DNA of 47,133 bases from Pontibacterium granulatum (GCF_029961155.1 NZ_JASBRH010000032.1:1-47133), one strand, 5' to 3'; counted from the first letter of the stretch, positions 17,253 through 26,486 are shown. Program-made: numbers and translations. The notes: generated by a model from the letters alone, not told the origin.

Positions 17253-17921
17253 TTAAGAATTGCGCCACGATACGATCAGAAACGCCCCCGTATCCAACTT
17301 TGCATCTTTACCCTGTTCTTCAATCTTCCTCGCGACCTCTGGATCGTCATCCTTCGCAAAATGCACGGCAGTAAATGCTTCTCCTCTCATCGGCGCCATA
17401 TCCAACAACTCTTGCGGGCGGCGAAAGAAGGCATGATTAAAGACGGATTCACTGTCTTGCTTAGCCCGATCCTTACGACGGGTTGCCCACGGGCTTAATC
17501 GGTTTAGCGTTGCTACAACCACCAGCCCACCCGGTTTCGTCACCCGAAATAGCTCCGCAATCGCTTGTTCTCCATCCTCGATAAACTCCAGGGCAGTGAT
17601 CGATACCGTCTTATCAAATGACTCATCCACAAAAGGAAGATCACAGATATCCGCAGCGAGAAATTCGTGCCGGGGCAGCCTTTTTTGTGCACGTTCCAAC
17701 ATCGGTTGTGAGATATCGATCCCGGTAATCTGGGCGCCGTTCTCGGCAATCGGCTGTGTGAAAATACCACTGCCACAGCCGGCATCCAGGATTAGCTCCC
17801 CGGCTTGAGGCTGAAGCAGATTCATCACCCATTCCAGCTCAACTGATTTAACCAACGCACCGATGGGCGTCTGAAACCATTGTTCATAAGGATCGGGCCA
17901 GTTATCAAAAAGCTGGGACAT
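17253..17921 (-). CDS. Class I SAM-dependent methyltransferase
   Basis: This 222-residue protein has the Rossmann methyltransferase motifs: motif I LILDAGCGSGIFTQPI (about 40-55), the acidic end of strand 2 ITGIDIS, motif II AADICDLPF, and post-motif KPGGLVVVATLN. This is the Methyltransf_11/UbiE-like layout and the substrate cannot be told. The ATG at 17921 follows AGAGG at 8-nt spacing and is preferred to a GTG two codons upstream. It lies 150 nt upstream (in transcription) of the cNMP-fold gene in the same direction, possibly co-transcribed. Confidence 0.85.
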   Translation of the reverse strand: MSQLFDNWPDPYEQWFQTPIGALVKSVELEWVMNLLQPQAGELILDAGCGSGIFTQPIAENGAQITGIDISQPMLERAQKRLPRHEFLAADICDLPFVDESFDKTVSITALEFIEDGEQAIAELFRVTKPGGLVVVATLNRLSPWATRRKDRAKQDSESVFNHAFFRRPQELLDMAPMRGEAFTAVHFAKDDDPEVARKIEEQGKDAKLDTGAFLIVSWRNS

Positions 17922-18420
17922 GATCACTACCTCTCATCAATTCAGATCGAGTATTACAGAGTCCAAAGGGAGAACAAGATCCAGATGAGTAGCCTGAAAT
18001 AGGCCTGTTGAGTATCACGTTGCGCCATAAAATTCCTCGGGAGCCCTTTCAACGCCACAACAACCTTCGAGCCTCCCCTGATAGCCTTTCGCAGTTACGC
18101 AGCTGAATGTCGCATTCCACAACATAGGGTTATATATACCCTGATTACCCCCAAAAACACCCGCAACCAATAACTCAAGGTTATGGTTTTTACGGTAAAT
18201 ATGTCGTTGGACGGTATTTCGTAAAGTCCTTAACTTAATACAGGTACAGGCACTGCAGCGGCCTTGATTGGCGCGGTCTGGACCGGTTTGAACTCGCATT
18301 CTCTCCACCAGATTCATACCTTCAAAACCGCTTTTGGCAGCCCCCGCTTCCCAACAGAAAGTCAGGGACACTGCCGCAGAGGGTGCACAAATAATAAACA
18401 TAAGAAAAACAGAGGGCAGT
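17922..18420. promoter_or_regulatory. 499-nt intergenic region carrying the proVWX promoter
   Basis: No gene is recognised between the methyltransferase start and proV. A dyad AGGGT-N7-ACCCT lies at 18126-18142, and GAGGGCAGT before 18421 is the proV ribosome site. The size suggests several regulator sites (GlxA-type or osmotic), none of which can be assigned. Confidence 0.4.
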
Positions 18421-19599
18421 ATGACAGACACCACAGATATTCTGTCTATCAGAAACGTCTACAAAGTGTTTGGCGAGCAGCCGGACACTGCAATGCAGAT
18501 GCTTCGCAACGGCGCGACTAAAGACGAGATCTTTGAGAAAACCGGTCAGACCGTCGGTGTTTTCGATGCCTCCTTCTCCGTAAAAAAGGGTGAAATTTTC
18601 GTCATCATGGGCCTTTCCGGTTCTGGCAAGTCCACCATGGTACGTCTGCTTAACCGTCTGATTGAGCCGACTGCCGGCACGATCGAACTCAACGGCAAAG
18701 ACATTACCGGCCTGGGTGATGCGGACCTGTTGGACGTTCGCCGGAAAGAAATGAGCATGGTCTTCCAGTCTTTCGCGCTGATGCCGCATATGAGCGTACT
18801 GGAAAACGCCGCGTTTGGTCTGGAGATCTCCGGCGTTGATAAGAAAGAGCGTAACCGCCGCGCGCAGGAAGCGCTGGAGCAGGTAGGCCTGGGTGAACAT
18901 GGCGCAAGTTACCCGCACCAGCTTTCCGGCGGTATGCAGCAGCGTGTGGGCCTGGCCCGTGCACTGACCAATGATCCAACCATCCTGCTTATGGACGAAG
19001 CATTCTCCGCACTGGATCCACTGATCCGATACGAGATGCAGGGCGAACTGATCCGCCTGCAGAAAGAGCAGGAACGTACCATCATCTTTATCTCCCACGA
19101 CCTGGACGAAGCGATCCGTATCGGTGACCGCATCGCGATCATGGAAGGCGGCCGCGTGGTACAGATCGGTACCCCTGAAGAGATCATGCGTAATCCGGCC
19201 GATGATTACGTGGAAACCTTCTTCAAAGGCGTGGATGTGAGCAAGATCCTGAAAGCAGGCGATGTGGCCTGCCCCACCAGCGGCTGCACCATCCGTATCA
19301 ATGGCAGTGTTCAGCCTTTCGACTCCGCCAACAACGACTTTGGTTACCTGCTGGATAACAGCGACAAACTGCAGGGCATCGTACCGCTCACCGGTCTCGA
19401 CGCTGCACAAACCAATGTCGACCACCTCATGCAGCAACGTGTTGATCAGCACGCCGCCGTTTACAGCGATGACATGGTGAAAGATATCGTGAAGAAAGTT
19501 GCCAATGCCGAGTACCCGGTACCGGTGATCGAGCGCAACGGCACCTTCTGCGGCGTGATCTCCAAGGATCGCCTGTTACAGACGCTGAGCCACACATAA
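18421..19599 (+). CDS. proV: Quaternary-amine ABC transporter ATPase ProV
   Basis: This 392-residue ATPase (E. coli ProV is 400) has Walker A GLSGSGKST (64-72), the signature LSGGMQQRVGLARAL and Walker B ILLMDEAFSALDP. The typical ProV N-terminal extension (NVYKVFGEQPDTAMQMLRNG) and a C-terminal regulatory region of CBS type (to VISKDRLL) are also present. It powers uptake of glycine betaine-like solutes with ProW and ProX, which follow directly. The ATG at 18421 (behind GAGGGCAGT) fits the family; the longer frame upstream does not. The GbdR-type regulators nearby and lack of obvious osmotic genes suggest a catabolic uptake role. Confidence 0.95.
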   Translation: MTDTTDILSIRNVYKVFGEQPDTAMQMLRNGATKDEIFEKTGQTVGVFDASFSVKKGEIFVIMGLSGSGKSTMVRLLNRLIEPTAGTIELNGKDITGLGDADLLDVRRKEMSMVFQSFALMPHMSVLENAAFGLEISGVDKKERNRRAQEALEQVGLGEHGASYPHQLSGGMQQRVGLARALTNDPTILLMDEAFSALDPLIRYEMQGELIRLQKEQERTIIFISHDLDEAIRIGDRIAIMEGGRVVQIGTPEEIMRNPADDYVETFFKGVDVSKILKAGDVACPTSGCTIRINGSVQPFDSANNDFGYLLDNSDKLQGIVPLTGLDAAQTNVDHLMQQRVDQHAAVYSDDMVKDIVKKVANAEYPVPVIERNGTFCGVISKDRLLQTLSHT

Positions 19600-19619
19600 G
19601 AACAAGAAGGTGAATAAAA

Positions 19620-20555
19620 ATGATCGAAGTTAGCCTGTTAGACCCATTTGACTACCTGAGCATCCCACTGGGTGAGTGGGTCGAAGCAATCCTGCAGTAC
19701 CTGGTACAGAACTTCCGCGGTTTCTTCCGTGCGATCCGCTGGCCGATTGATCAGGTGCTGGACGTATCCGAAACAATCCTGAAATCGATCCCACCACTGA
19801 TCGGCATCATCCTGTCCTCCTTGCTGGGTTGGCAGTTGGCCGGGAAGAAGATGGGTGTCTTCTGTGCGATCACCCTGTTCTTCTTAGGGATGATCGGTGT
19901 GTGGTCCGAGTCCATGACAACCCTGTCTCTGGTACTGACCTCCCTGTTCTTCTGTGTGGTGATTGGTGTGCCGCTGGGCATCCTGTCCGCACGCAGCGAC
20001 CGCATCGAAAAGATTGTCCGTCCGATTCTGGATGCGATGCAGACCCTGCCAGCATTCGTATACCTGGTACCGGTCGTAATGCTGTTCGGCATCGGTAACG
20101 TGCCGGGTGTCCTGGTAACCATCGTCTTCGCCCTGCCGCCGCTGGTGCGCCTGACCAACTTAGGGATTCGTCAGGTACCTGAAGACAAAATCGAAGCGGC
20201 CCGTGCCTTCGGCTGCACCCCACGCCAGATGCTGTTCAAAGTGCAGCTGCCCCTGGCTACCCCAACCATCATGGCGGGTGTGAACCAGACGCTGATGCTG
20301 TCTCTGTCCATGGTCGTAATCGCATCCATGATCTCTGTAGGTGGTCTGGGTCAGATGGTACTGCGCGGTATTGGCCGTCTGGATATGGGTCTGGCGACCG
20401 TTGGCGGTGTAGGTCTGGTACTGCTCGCTATCTTCCTGGACCGCCTGACTCAGGCAATGGGTGAGCGCACCGATGCGTCTAACACACTGCACTGGTACGA
20501 GACCGGCCCTGTCGGCTTCGTGGTTCGCGCCTACCGCGGCATACAGGCTAAGTAA
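19620..20555 (+). CDS. proW: Quaternary-amine ABC transporter permease ProW
   Basis: This 311-residue inner-membrane permease begins 20 nt after proV. It has about six to seven membrane segments and the binding-protein-dependent permease motif near residues 185-205 ([20 protein letters not shown], the EAA loop that contacts the ATPase). The N-terminal PLGEWVEAI ... [12 protein letters not shown] is typical of ProW/OpuAB. The ribosome site GAAGGTGAATAAAA precedes the ATG. It forms the channel for substrate delivered by ProX. Confidence 0.95.
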   Translation: MIEVSLLDPFDYLSIPLGEWVEAILQYLVQNFRGFFRAIRWPIDQVLDVSETILKSIPPLIGIILSSLLGWQLAGKKMGVFCAITLFFLGMIGVWSESMTTLSLVLTSLFFCVVIGVPLGILSARSDRIEKIVRPILDAMQTLPAFVYLVPVVMLFGIGNVPGVLVTIVFALPPLVRLTNLGIRQVPEDKIEAARAFGCTPRQMLFKVQLPLATPTIMAGVNQTLMLSLSMVVIASMISVGGLGQMVLRGIGRLDMGLATVGGVGLVLLAIFLDRLTQAMGERTDASNTLHWYETGPVGFVVRAYRGIQAK

Positions 20556-20636
20556 ACGAATTCAAGCATTCAAATACTCGAAATCTTAAGTTCCGACAAA
20601 CAACTCAAAAATAAGCACAAGAATGAGGATGTAGCG

Positions 20637-21659
20637 ATGATGCTTTCACGCGTTAAAGAACTGACCAAATCAATCGCAAAACTGACGGTAGCGGGCTCTT
20701 TCGCCGCTATGGCACTGACCGCAAACGCTGAATCCATGCCGGGTAAAGGTGTAGAAGTCACTCCAATCTTTCCAAGCATTGCGGAAGAGCGTTTCCGCGG
20801 CGAAATCGCGATTGCGGGTCTGGAAGCCCTGGGCTACGAAGTTGAAGAGCCGAAAGAGACAGAATACGCCACCATGATGCTGGCCCTGTCTTACGGCGAT
20901 GCAGATTTCAGCGTACACATGTGGGATATCCTGCACGATACGTTCTACGAGAACGCTGGCGGCGACCGTACCATGGTTAAAGCAGGTGATGTAATCCCGG
21001 GTGTACTGCAGGGTTACTTGATCGACAAGAAAACCGCTGAAGCGCACAACATCACCAAGTTGACCGACCTGAAAAAACCAGAAATCGCCAAGCTGTTTGA
21101 CGCAAACGGCGATGGCAAAGCAGACCTGACCGGCTGTAACCCGGGCTGGGGCTGTGAACTGGTCATCAACCACCACATGTTGGCGTACGACCTGAAAGAC
21201 ACCGTAACCCACAACCAGGGTTCCTACTTCGCACTGATGGCGGACACCATCACCCGTTACAAAGAAGGTCAGCCAATCCTGTACTTCACTTGGGTACCAC
21301 AGTGGATCGCGGGTGTACTGGTTGAGAATGAAGACGTTGTTTGGCTGGAAGTACCTTACACCTCCCTGCCTGATGGCAACAACGACGTAAACACCAGCTT
21401 CCAGGGAAAAAACCTTGGCTTCGCGGTAGACCAGGTTCAGGCAGTATTGAACAAAGAGTTTGCCGAAGAGAACCCTGCCGCGACCAAATTCTTGTCTCTG
21501 GTACAGATCACTGCAGGCGATGAAAGTGCGCAGAACCTGAAGATGCAGAATGGCGAAAAGTCTATGAAAGACATCAAGCGTCATGCAAAAGAGTGGATCT
21601 CTGCACACCAGGACACATTCGATAGCTGGCTGGCAGAAGCGCGCGCGGCTGCTAAGTAA
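20637..21659 (+). CDS. proX: Glycine betaine-type periplasmic binding protein ProX
   Basis: This 340-residue protein has a Sec signal peptide (cleavage after TANA near residue 31). The three tryptophans forming the aromatic cage in E. coli ProX are all conserved: Trp96 (HMWDILHD), Trp171 (GCNPGWGCE) and Trp219 (YFTWVPQW). DANGDGKADLTGCNPGWGCE is nearly identical to ProX. It therefore binds a trimethylammonium- or dimethylammonium-type solute, though glycine betaine itself is not proven. It is the third gene of the operon and is followed by a terminator at 21679-21702, which may raise its expression relative to the downstream catabolic gene. Confidence 0.95.
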   Translation: MMLSRVKELTKSIAKLTVAGSFAAMALTANAESMPGKGVEVTPIFPSIAEERFRGEIAIAGLEALGYEVEEPKETEYATMMLALSYGDADFSVHMWDILHDTFYENAGGDRTMVKAGDVIPGVLQGYLIDKKTAEAHNITKLTDLKKPEIAKLFDANGDGKADLTGCNPGWGCELVINHHMLAYDLKDTVTHNQGSYFALMADTITRYKEGQPILYFTWVPQWIAGVLVENEDVVWLEVPYTSLPDGNNDVNTSFQGKNLGFAVDQVQAVLNKEFAEENPAATKFLSLVQITAGDESAQNLKMQNGEKSMKDIKRHAKEWISAHQDTFDSWLAEARAAAK

Positions 21660-21678
21660 ACATAACGTCACGGCTCAC

Positions 21679-21702
21679 AAAGGCACCGCAAGGTGCCTTT
21701 TT
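21679..21702 (+). terminator. Rho-independent terminator after proX
   Basis: AAGGCACC pairs with GGTGCCTT around a short loop, followed by TTTTT. It separates the transporter operon from the MmgE/PrpD gene 27 nt later; some read-through is likely because no other promoter space exists. Confidence 0.8.
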
Positions 21703-21728
21703 GCCCTCTGTCTCAGGAAACAACAACG

Positions 21729-23063
21729 ATGTCTCTGTTCAGCTTTATTCAAGATCTCAAATACAGCGATATCCCGGAACACACCCGTTATCTGGTCAGC
21801 ACCTCGCTGATGGATATTCTGGGTGTAGTGGCCGGTGCAAAAGAGAACGAAACCACTACCAACATCCGTAGCTATGCGGCAACCCACTACCCAGCCACCG
21901 ATTTGAGCTGCCGTCTGTTGTTTGATGGACGTGCGGTGCATCCGATGGGCGCTGCCTGGGCGGGCGGTTTCAGTGCCGACAGCCTGGATGCCCACGAAGG
22001 TCACTTCACCTCCAAAGGTCATGCGGGTGCGACCGTGGTCCCTGCCCTGCTGGCACTGGCCGATGCGTGTCGGGCACAAGGCCGTGAGATCAGCGGTGAA
22101 GAGTTCCTGACCGTGCTTGCTATCGCCTACGAAACAGGTTTGCGTGCAGGTGTCGCTTTGATGGACACGGCTGCCGAATACCATGCATCCGGTGCCTTCT
22201 CAGGTCTGGGTGTGGTGTGTGGTGCGGCGCGTTTGCTCGGAATGGATGAGGAGCAGTTCCTGCATGCCCTAGGTATTGCCGAATACTTCGGCCCACGCTG
22301 CCCAATGATGCGACTGGTGGATTTCCCTTCCATGCTGCGTGATGCGCACGGTGCGGGCGCCTATGCCGGTGTAAATGCCGTGTTTATGGCGCAGGCGGGT
22401 ATCACTGGTGCACCGGCTGAAACAGTAGCCGAAAACAAAATTGCCCATTGCTGGAACGATCTGGGTGAACGCTGGGAGATCGATGCCCAGTACTTTAAGC
22501 CGTGGCCGGTATGCCGCTGGGCACAGCCATCGCTGACAGCTGTCACCGCAATGCTGGAACAGCATCCTGAAATCACGGGCGGTAACGTTGAACAGATCCG
22601 CGTAGAAACCTTCCACGAATCAATGCGCCTTCAGGGCCACTTCCCGGCCAACGCCGATGAAGCACAGTATGGTCTGGCATTCCCATTGGCGGCTCTGATC
22701 GCCCGCGGTCAGGTAGGGCCTGCCGAAGTCACCGGCGATGCCATCACCGCAGAGGATATTCTTTCCGTGAGCCGCAAGGTTGAGATCGTTGAAGCAGATG
22801 ACCTGTCGGCTCGCTTCCCGGAAGAGATCCTGTCTCGTGTAACCATTCAGCTGAAAGATGGTCAGGAAATTGTCAGCCCGATCACCCAGGCTAAAGGTGA
22901 CCCGGCAACCGCAATGACGCGTGAGGAGTTTCTTGCCAAATTCCACCTGCTGGGCAGCGTGAGTTTCCCTGCAGCACGGCTGAATCAGATCGTGCATGCG
23001 ATCGATTCCCTACCAAAAGCGACAGACTGCTCTATGCTGTTTGAGCTGATCATGCAGCCGTGA
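21729..23063 (+). CDS. MmgE/PrpD family protein
   Basis: This 444-residue protein of the 2-methylcitrate dehydratase (PrpD) / MmgE / cis-aconitate decarboxylase superfamily shows DILGVVAGAKE near the N-terminus, SADSLDAHEGH (family DD/H active-site loop), GHAGATVVPALLALA and WPVCRWAQPSLTA. The ATG at 21729 follows AGGAAACAACAACG; the codon at 21693 lies in the terminator. Superfamily members dehydrate or decarboxylate tricarboxylates, but several are of unknown function. It sits between a betaine transporter and GlxA-type regulators, not in a methylcitrate operon, so the substrate here probably derives from the imported amine. This is inference. Confidence 0.85.
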   Translation: MSLFSFIQDLKYSDIPEHTRYLVSTSLMDILGVVAGAKENETTTNIRSYAATHYPATDLSCRLLFDGRAVHPMGAAWAGGFSADSLDAHEGHFTSKGHAGATVVPALLALADACRAQGREISGEEFLTVLAIAYETGLRAGVALMDTAAEYHASGAFSGLGVVCGAARLLGMDEEQFLHALGIAEYFGPRCPMMRLVDFPSMLRDAHGAGAYAGVNAVFMAQAGITGAPAETVAENKIAHCWNDLGERWEIDAQYFKPWPVCRWAQPSLTAVTAMLEQHPEITGGNVEQIRVETFHESMRLQGHFPANADEAQYGLAFPLAALIARGQVGPAEVTGDAITAEDILSVSRKVEIVEADDLSARFPEEILSRVTIQLKDGQEIVSPITQAKGDPATAMTREEFLAKFHLLGSVSFPAARLNQIVHAIDSLPKATDCSMLFELIMQP

Positions 23064-23069
23064 GAGGAT

Positions 23070-23101
23070 CACTGCCCGACCACGACACGTGGATGGGCAG
23101 T
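23070..23101 (+). terminator. Hairpin after the MmgE/PrpD gene
   Basis: ACTGCCC (about 23070) and GGGCAGT (about 23101) enclose an inner CCACG/CGTGG stem, then TTATATA. It is a plausible but not canonical terminator. Confidence 0.4.
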
Positions 23102-23165
23102 TTATATACCAGCATGTCGCTTTAAGTCAGGTATCACAGCTGGATCTGCTTTAATTTATTGTTGT

Positions 23166-23180
23166 ACAGATCGGATCTGT
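23166..23180. promoter_or_regulatory. Palindrome before the first GlxA-type regulator gene
   Basis: ACAGATC (23166-23172) and GATCTGT (23174-23180) are perfect 7-bp arms with one central base, 24 nt before the start codon. It is a candidate operator for self-control of the regulator pair. Confidence 0.4.
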
Positions 23181-23203
23181 GATCTGGAATTGAGGCCCTA
23201 TCT

Positions 23204-24250
23204 ATGACCAATTGCTCCACCAAACGCGATTTCAGCAAAGCGAACAGTGATTCCAACAAAGCCTATGTGAATTCGGACGCTTCGGCAGAGCAACCCATCC
23301 GCGTAGGCTTCATCCTGCAGGAACACTTTTCGATGGTGGCATTCACCGGTGCCTTGGACGTACTGGTAACAGCAAACCTGGTCCACACCAGCCCGATCTT
23401 TGAATACCGCACGCTGGGTATCGACTCCCGGATGGTAGTCAGCGATCTGGGTATCAACATCTCCACCGACGGTACCGTAGAAAGCCTGCAGATCCAGCAT
23501 CGGGGCGATCTGGATATTCTGATCGTCTGTGGCGGCTTCCGTTCTTCGCTGGAGATCAATTCAAAACTGAACACCTGCCTGAAGGCGGCCGATAAACAGG
23601 GTCTGATCCTGGGCGGATTGTGGAACGGCGCCGTGGCCCTCGCCCACGCCGAACTGCTAAACGGCCAGGAATGTGCTGCCCATCCAGACAACCACGCCTT
23701 TATGCGTGAAACCTTCAACCGGGTAAACGTCTCCAAAAACACGTTGGTTGTGAGTAACAAACGTGCCACCTGCTCGGGACCGGTGAGTGCGCTGGAGATG
23801 ATGCTGAAGCTGATCAGTCAGCTGAAAGGCACCGACCTGGTGCGTGCGATCCGTGAAATCCTGAGCTGCGATCAGGTCGCTGAGGCCCAGGATTCCGTTC
23901 CGCTGCAGCTGGGTGATGACCCAACCCTGCCGGAATCTCTACGCAGCGTTATGGAGCTGATGCGCAACAACATCGAAGAACCACTGGGTCTCGAAGAGCT
24001 GGCGAGTTGTATCAACATCTCCCGCCGTCAGATGGAACGTCTGTTCCAGACCCATCTGGATAGTAGCCCCTCCCGCTACTATCTTGAGCTGCGTATTACC
24101 CACGCACGCCGCTTGCTGCTACAAACCAATGAGAGTATCACCAACGTCGCGATCGCCAGTGGTTTCGTCAGCACCAGCCACTTCAGTAACTGTTTCAAAG
24201 ACTACTTTGGCGTATCGCCGAGCGCTGCTCGGGCCAAGCAGCAGAGCTAG
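23204..24250 (+). CDS. GlxA family (DJ-1/PfpI-AraC) transcriptional regulator 1
   Basis: This 348-residue protein has an N-terminal DJ-1/PfpI-like sensor (VGFILQEHFSMVAFTGALDV; DILIVCGGFR) and a C-terminal AraC DNA-binding domain (GLEELASCINISRRQMERLF; IAIASGFVSTSHFS region). The layout is that of GbdR, CdhR and ArgR, which sense amines and amino acids. The 'nucleophile elbow' reads GLWNGAVALA, lacking the Cys present in the GbdR-like gene of this window, so it is a binding sensor only. It is followed after 11 nt by a second regulator of the same class. The start has GAGG upstream. Confidence 0.9.
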   Translation: MTNCSTKRDFSKANSDSNKAYVNSDASAEQPIRVGFILQEHFSMVAFTGALDVLVTANLVHTSPIFEYRTLGIDSRMVVSDLGINISTDGTVESLQIQHRGDLDILIVCGGFRSSLEINSKLNTCLKAADKQGLILGGLWNGAVALAHAELLNGQECAAHPDNHAFMRETFNRVNVSKNTLVVSNKRATCSGPVSALEMMLKLISQLKGTDLVRAIREILSCDQVAEAQDSVPLQLGDDPTLPESLRSVMELMRNNIEEPLGLEELASCINISRRQMERLFQTHLDSSPSRYYLELRITHARRLLLQTNESITNVAIASGFVSTSHFSNCFKDYFGVSPSAARAKQQS

Positions 24251-24261
24251 CGATTACATCA

Positions 24262-25227
24262 ATGAACGCAGCCCTGACACCTACCCAGGTCAGTTTTATC
24301 CTGCTGCCGGGATTTGCGCTCACCTCGTTTTCCCTGGCGGTCGAAGCGTTGAGCGTTGCTAATTGGCTGGATGATCAGACACTGTACCAGTACACCATCT
24401 GTTCTCCGGAAGCTGTAAACGTGGGCGATGTCATCACCAGCTCAAACCAGGTACCGGTGAACGTCACCACCACCCTGGATCAGTGTCTGAACAGCGACAT
24501 CGTATTCGTTTGCGCTTACCGTGATGCCGCACGTTACGATAACGCGGAACTCAACCGCGCACTGAAAATGATTCAGCGTAACAAGGGTAAAATCGCCGCA
24601 CTCAGCAGCGGTGCGTTTATTCTCGCCCGAGCCGGATTCCTGGAAGGTAAAAGCTGTACAACCGTGCCGGAATACCGCACCACGTTCTCGGAGCTGTTTC
24701 CATCCATTCCTCTGCAGGAAAACTTATTTACTGTTACTGGTGACCTGCTCACCAGTGCTGGCGGGACGGCCACTCTGGACATGATGCTATACCTGATCGG
24801 CCTTGATCACGGTAAAGAGTTCATCCACCGTGTGGCGCAGCAGTTTATGCAGGATCGCGTACGCAGCAGTGAAGAGATGCAAAGCACCCATCGCCAACTG
24901 AGCCTACGTATCAAATCCCCGTGTTTGGGTGCTGCAGTAGAGTTGATGGAAAAGCACATCGCTGAACCCTATTCCATCTCCACGCTTGCCAGCCGGATTG
25001 GCACCACCCCACGCAATTTGGAGATCGTGTTCCGCAAATACGAAGATACCACCCCCGGTCGTTACTACCTGCGTCTGCGTTTGCAGCAAGCCAAAAAGAT
25101 GCTGGAGGAAACCCACCTCAGTATCGCCAACATAGCGCAAGCGACGGGTTTCAATTCGCAGAGTCACTTCGGTAAATGCTTCCGTGAACAGTTCGGCAAA
25201 CGTCCATCAGAACTGCGCCAGAGCTAA
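24262..25227 (+). CDS. GlxA family (DJ-1/PfpI-AraC) transcriptional regulator 2
   Basis: This 321-residue protein has the same architecture as its upstream neighbour: sensor domain (SFILLPGFALTSFSLAVEAL; DIVFVCAYRD) and AraC domain (ISTLASRIGTTPRNLEIVFR; IAQATGFNSQSHFGKCF). The elbow position reads ALSSGAFILA (Ser for Cys). The two genes are clearly different in sequence, so they are not a recent duplication. They may act together, or one on the upstream transporter operon and one on the downstream oxygenase gene. No strong ribosome site precedes 24262; the 11-nt gap suggests translation coupled to the first gene. Confidence 0.9.
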   Translation: MNAALTPTQVSFILLPGFALTSFSLAVEALSVANWLDDQTLYQYTICSPEAVNVGDVITSSNQVPVNVTTTLDQCLNSDIVFVCAYRDAARYDNAELNRALKMIQRNKGKIAALSSGAFILARAGFLEGKSCTTVPEYRTTFSELFPSIPLQENLFTVTGDLLTSAGGTATLDMMLYLIGLDHGKEFIHRVAQQFMQDRVRSSEEMQSTHRQLSLRIKSPCLGAAVELMEKHIAEPYSISTLASRIGTTPRNLEIVFRKYEDTTPGRYYLRLRLQQAKKMLEETHLSIANIAQATGFNSQSHFGKCFREQFGKRPSELRQS

Positions 25228-25277
25228 CCCCATTTTCCTTCCTCTAGTACGCACAAATTCCGTCAAATTCTCGTTTC

Positions 25278-25357
25278 AAGAACAGGGTTCTTCGCTTTTG
25301 TGATATAGGCCACCACCCCACTTCAGAGAAACTGGTCACCACACAATAAGAACAGGG
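25278..25357. promoter_or_regulatory. Imperfect direct repeats upstream of the 2OG oxygenase
   Basis: AAGAACAGGG occurs at 25278-25287 and again at 25348-25357, exactly 70 bp apart. Each is followed by a similar tail (TTCGCTTTTGTGA ... GGCCAC and TCGCTTTCGCGTGA GGCCAC). AraC-type activators bind direct repeats, so these are likely sites for the adjacent GlxA regulators. Confidence 0.55.
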
Positions 25358-25414
25358 TCGCTTTCGCGTGAGGCCACGTGTTACGGGCGCCCCAGACAAT
25401 CAAGGTGAATTACA

Positions 25415-26416
25415 GTGACTTATGCTACTTCTGCCGCAGAGACCTCTTACCAGGACGTTCGTCTTCACAGCAAAACCGTTTCCTTCAGCGAAATCCCGAT
25501 TGTGGATGTAGGTCCGTTGATCGACGGCAGCGACCCACAGAAAGTGGCTGACGAGATCGGCCATATCTGCGAAAACATCGGCTTTCTCTACATCAAAAAC
25601 CACGGTGTGGCGAAAGAGCTGATCGAAGCGGTGTACGCCCAGACCGAAGCGTTTTTCGACCTGCCACTGGCAGAGAAAGATAAGCTGAATATCATCAACT
25701 CCGGTCAGACTCTGCGAGGTTATATACCGATGTACGGCGAGAACGTAGACCCGGAAAACACCCGTGACTTCAAAGAGTGTTTTGATTTCGGCAAGCATGA
25801 GCAGGAAGTCGCCCCGTTCTTCGGCCCGAACCTGATGCCGGAACAGCCGGAAGGTTTCCGCGAAACCATGGATCAGTACCACGGAGAAATGATGAACCTG
25901 GCCCGTAAGCTGATCAGCGCCATCGCCCTTAGCCTGGGATTACCAGCCGACTACTTTGAAAAACTGCAGCAGAAACCGATCACCATCCAGCGCCTGCTGC
26001 ACTACCCACCGCAGGAAGGTGAGATTAGCCAGGAAGAGATCGGTATCGGCGCACACACCGACTACGGCTTCCTAACCATCCTTTCCCAGGATGCCGTAGG
26101 TGGCTTGCAGGTACAAAACCGCGAAGGTGACTGGGTGAACGCTCCACCGGTAGAAGACACCTTTATCGTAAACATCGGTGACCTGGTGCAGACCTTCACC
26201 AACGACCGCTATATCTCCACCATGCACCGCGTTATCAACGCCAGCGGCAAAGAGCGCTATTCCGTACCGTTCTTCATCGACCTGGATTTTGATGCGGAAG
26301 TGAGTGTGGTGCCAACCTGCCAGAGCGAAGAGAATCCGGCTAAATACGAGACCTACACCTGTGGCCAACACAAGTACAAACGTTTCGTAGACAGCTACGT
26401 ACACCTGACGAACTGA
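25415..26416 (+). CDS. Isopenicillin N synthase-like 2-oxoglutarate/Fe(II) oxygenase
   Basis: This 333-residue protein has the DIOX_N segment (IPIVDVGPLIDG; GFLYIKNHGV) and a C-terminal 2OG-Fe(II) domain with all catalytic residues: His214-x-Asp216 (AHTDYGFLTI), His271 (STMHRVIN) and the 2-oxoglutarate-binding Arg281-x-Ser283 (RYSVPFF). Such enzymes hydroxylate or oxidatively cleave small molecules. It begins with GTG behind AAGGTG. It follows the two GlxA regulators, with direct repeats in its promoter, and ends at a strong terminator. With the betaine-type ABC importer upstream, hydroxylation or N-dealkylation of the imported amine is a reasonable guess but not shown. Confidence 0.88.
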   Translation: MTYATSAAETSYQDVRLHSKTVSFSEIPIVDVGPLIDGSDPQKVADEIGHICENIGFLYIKNHGVAKELIEAVYAQTEAFFDLPLAEKDKLNIINSGQTLRGYIPMYGENVDPENTRDFKECFDFGKHEQEVAPFFGPNLMPEQPEGFRETMDQYHGEMMNLARKLISAIALSLGLPADYFEKLQQKPITIQRLLHYPPQEGEISQEEIGIGAHTDYGFLTILSQDAVGGLQVQNREGDWVNAPPVEDTFIVNIGDLVQTFTNDRYISTMHRVINASGKERYSVPFFIDLDFDAEVSVVPTCQSEENPAKYETYTCGQHKYKRFVDSYVHLTN

Positions 26417-26459
26417 GTCAAATAAATCGTTTCTTTAACGTACTGCTAGAACCCTCTTT

Positions 26460-26486
26460 AGGCCCGACTTAGCTCGGGCCTTTTTT
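26460..26486 (+). terminator. Rho-independent terminator after the 2OG oxygenase
   Basis: AGGCCCGA and TCGGGCCT form a perfect 8-bp stem with a 6-nt loop, followed by TTTTTT. It closes the proV-to-oxygenase region. Confidence 0.85.
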
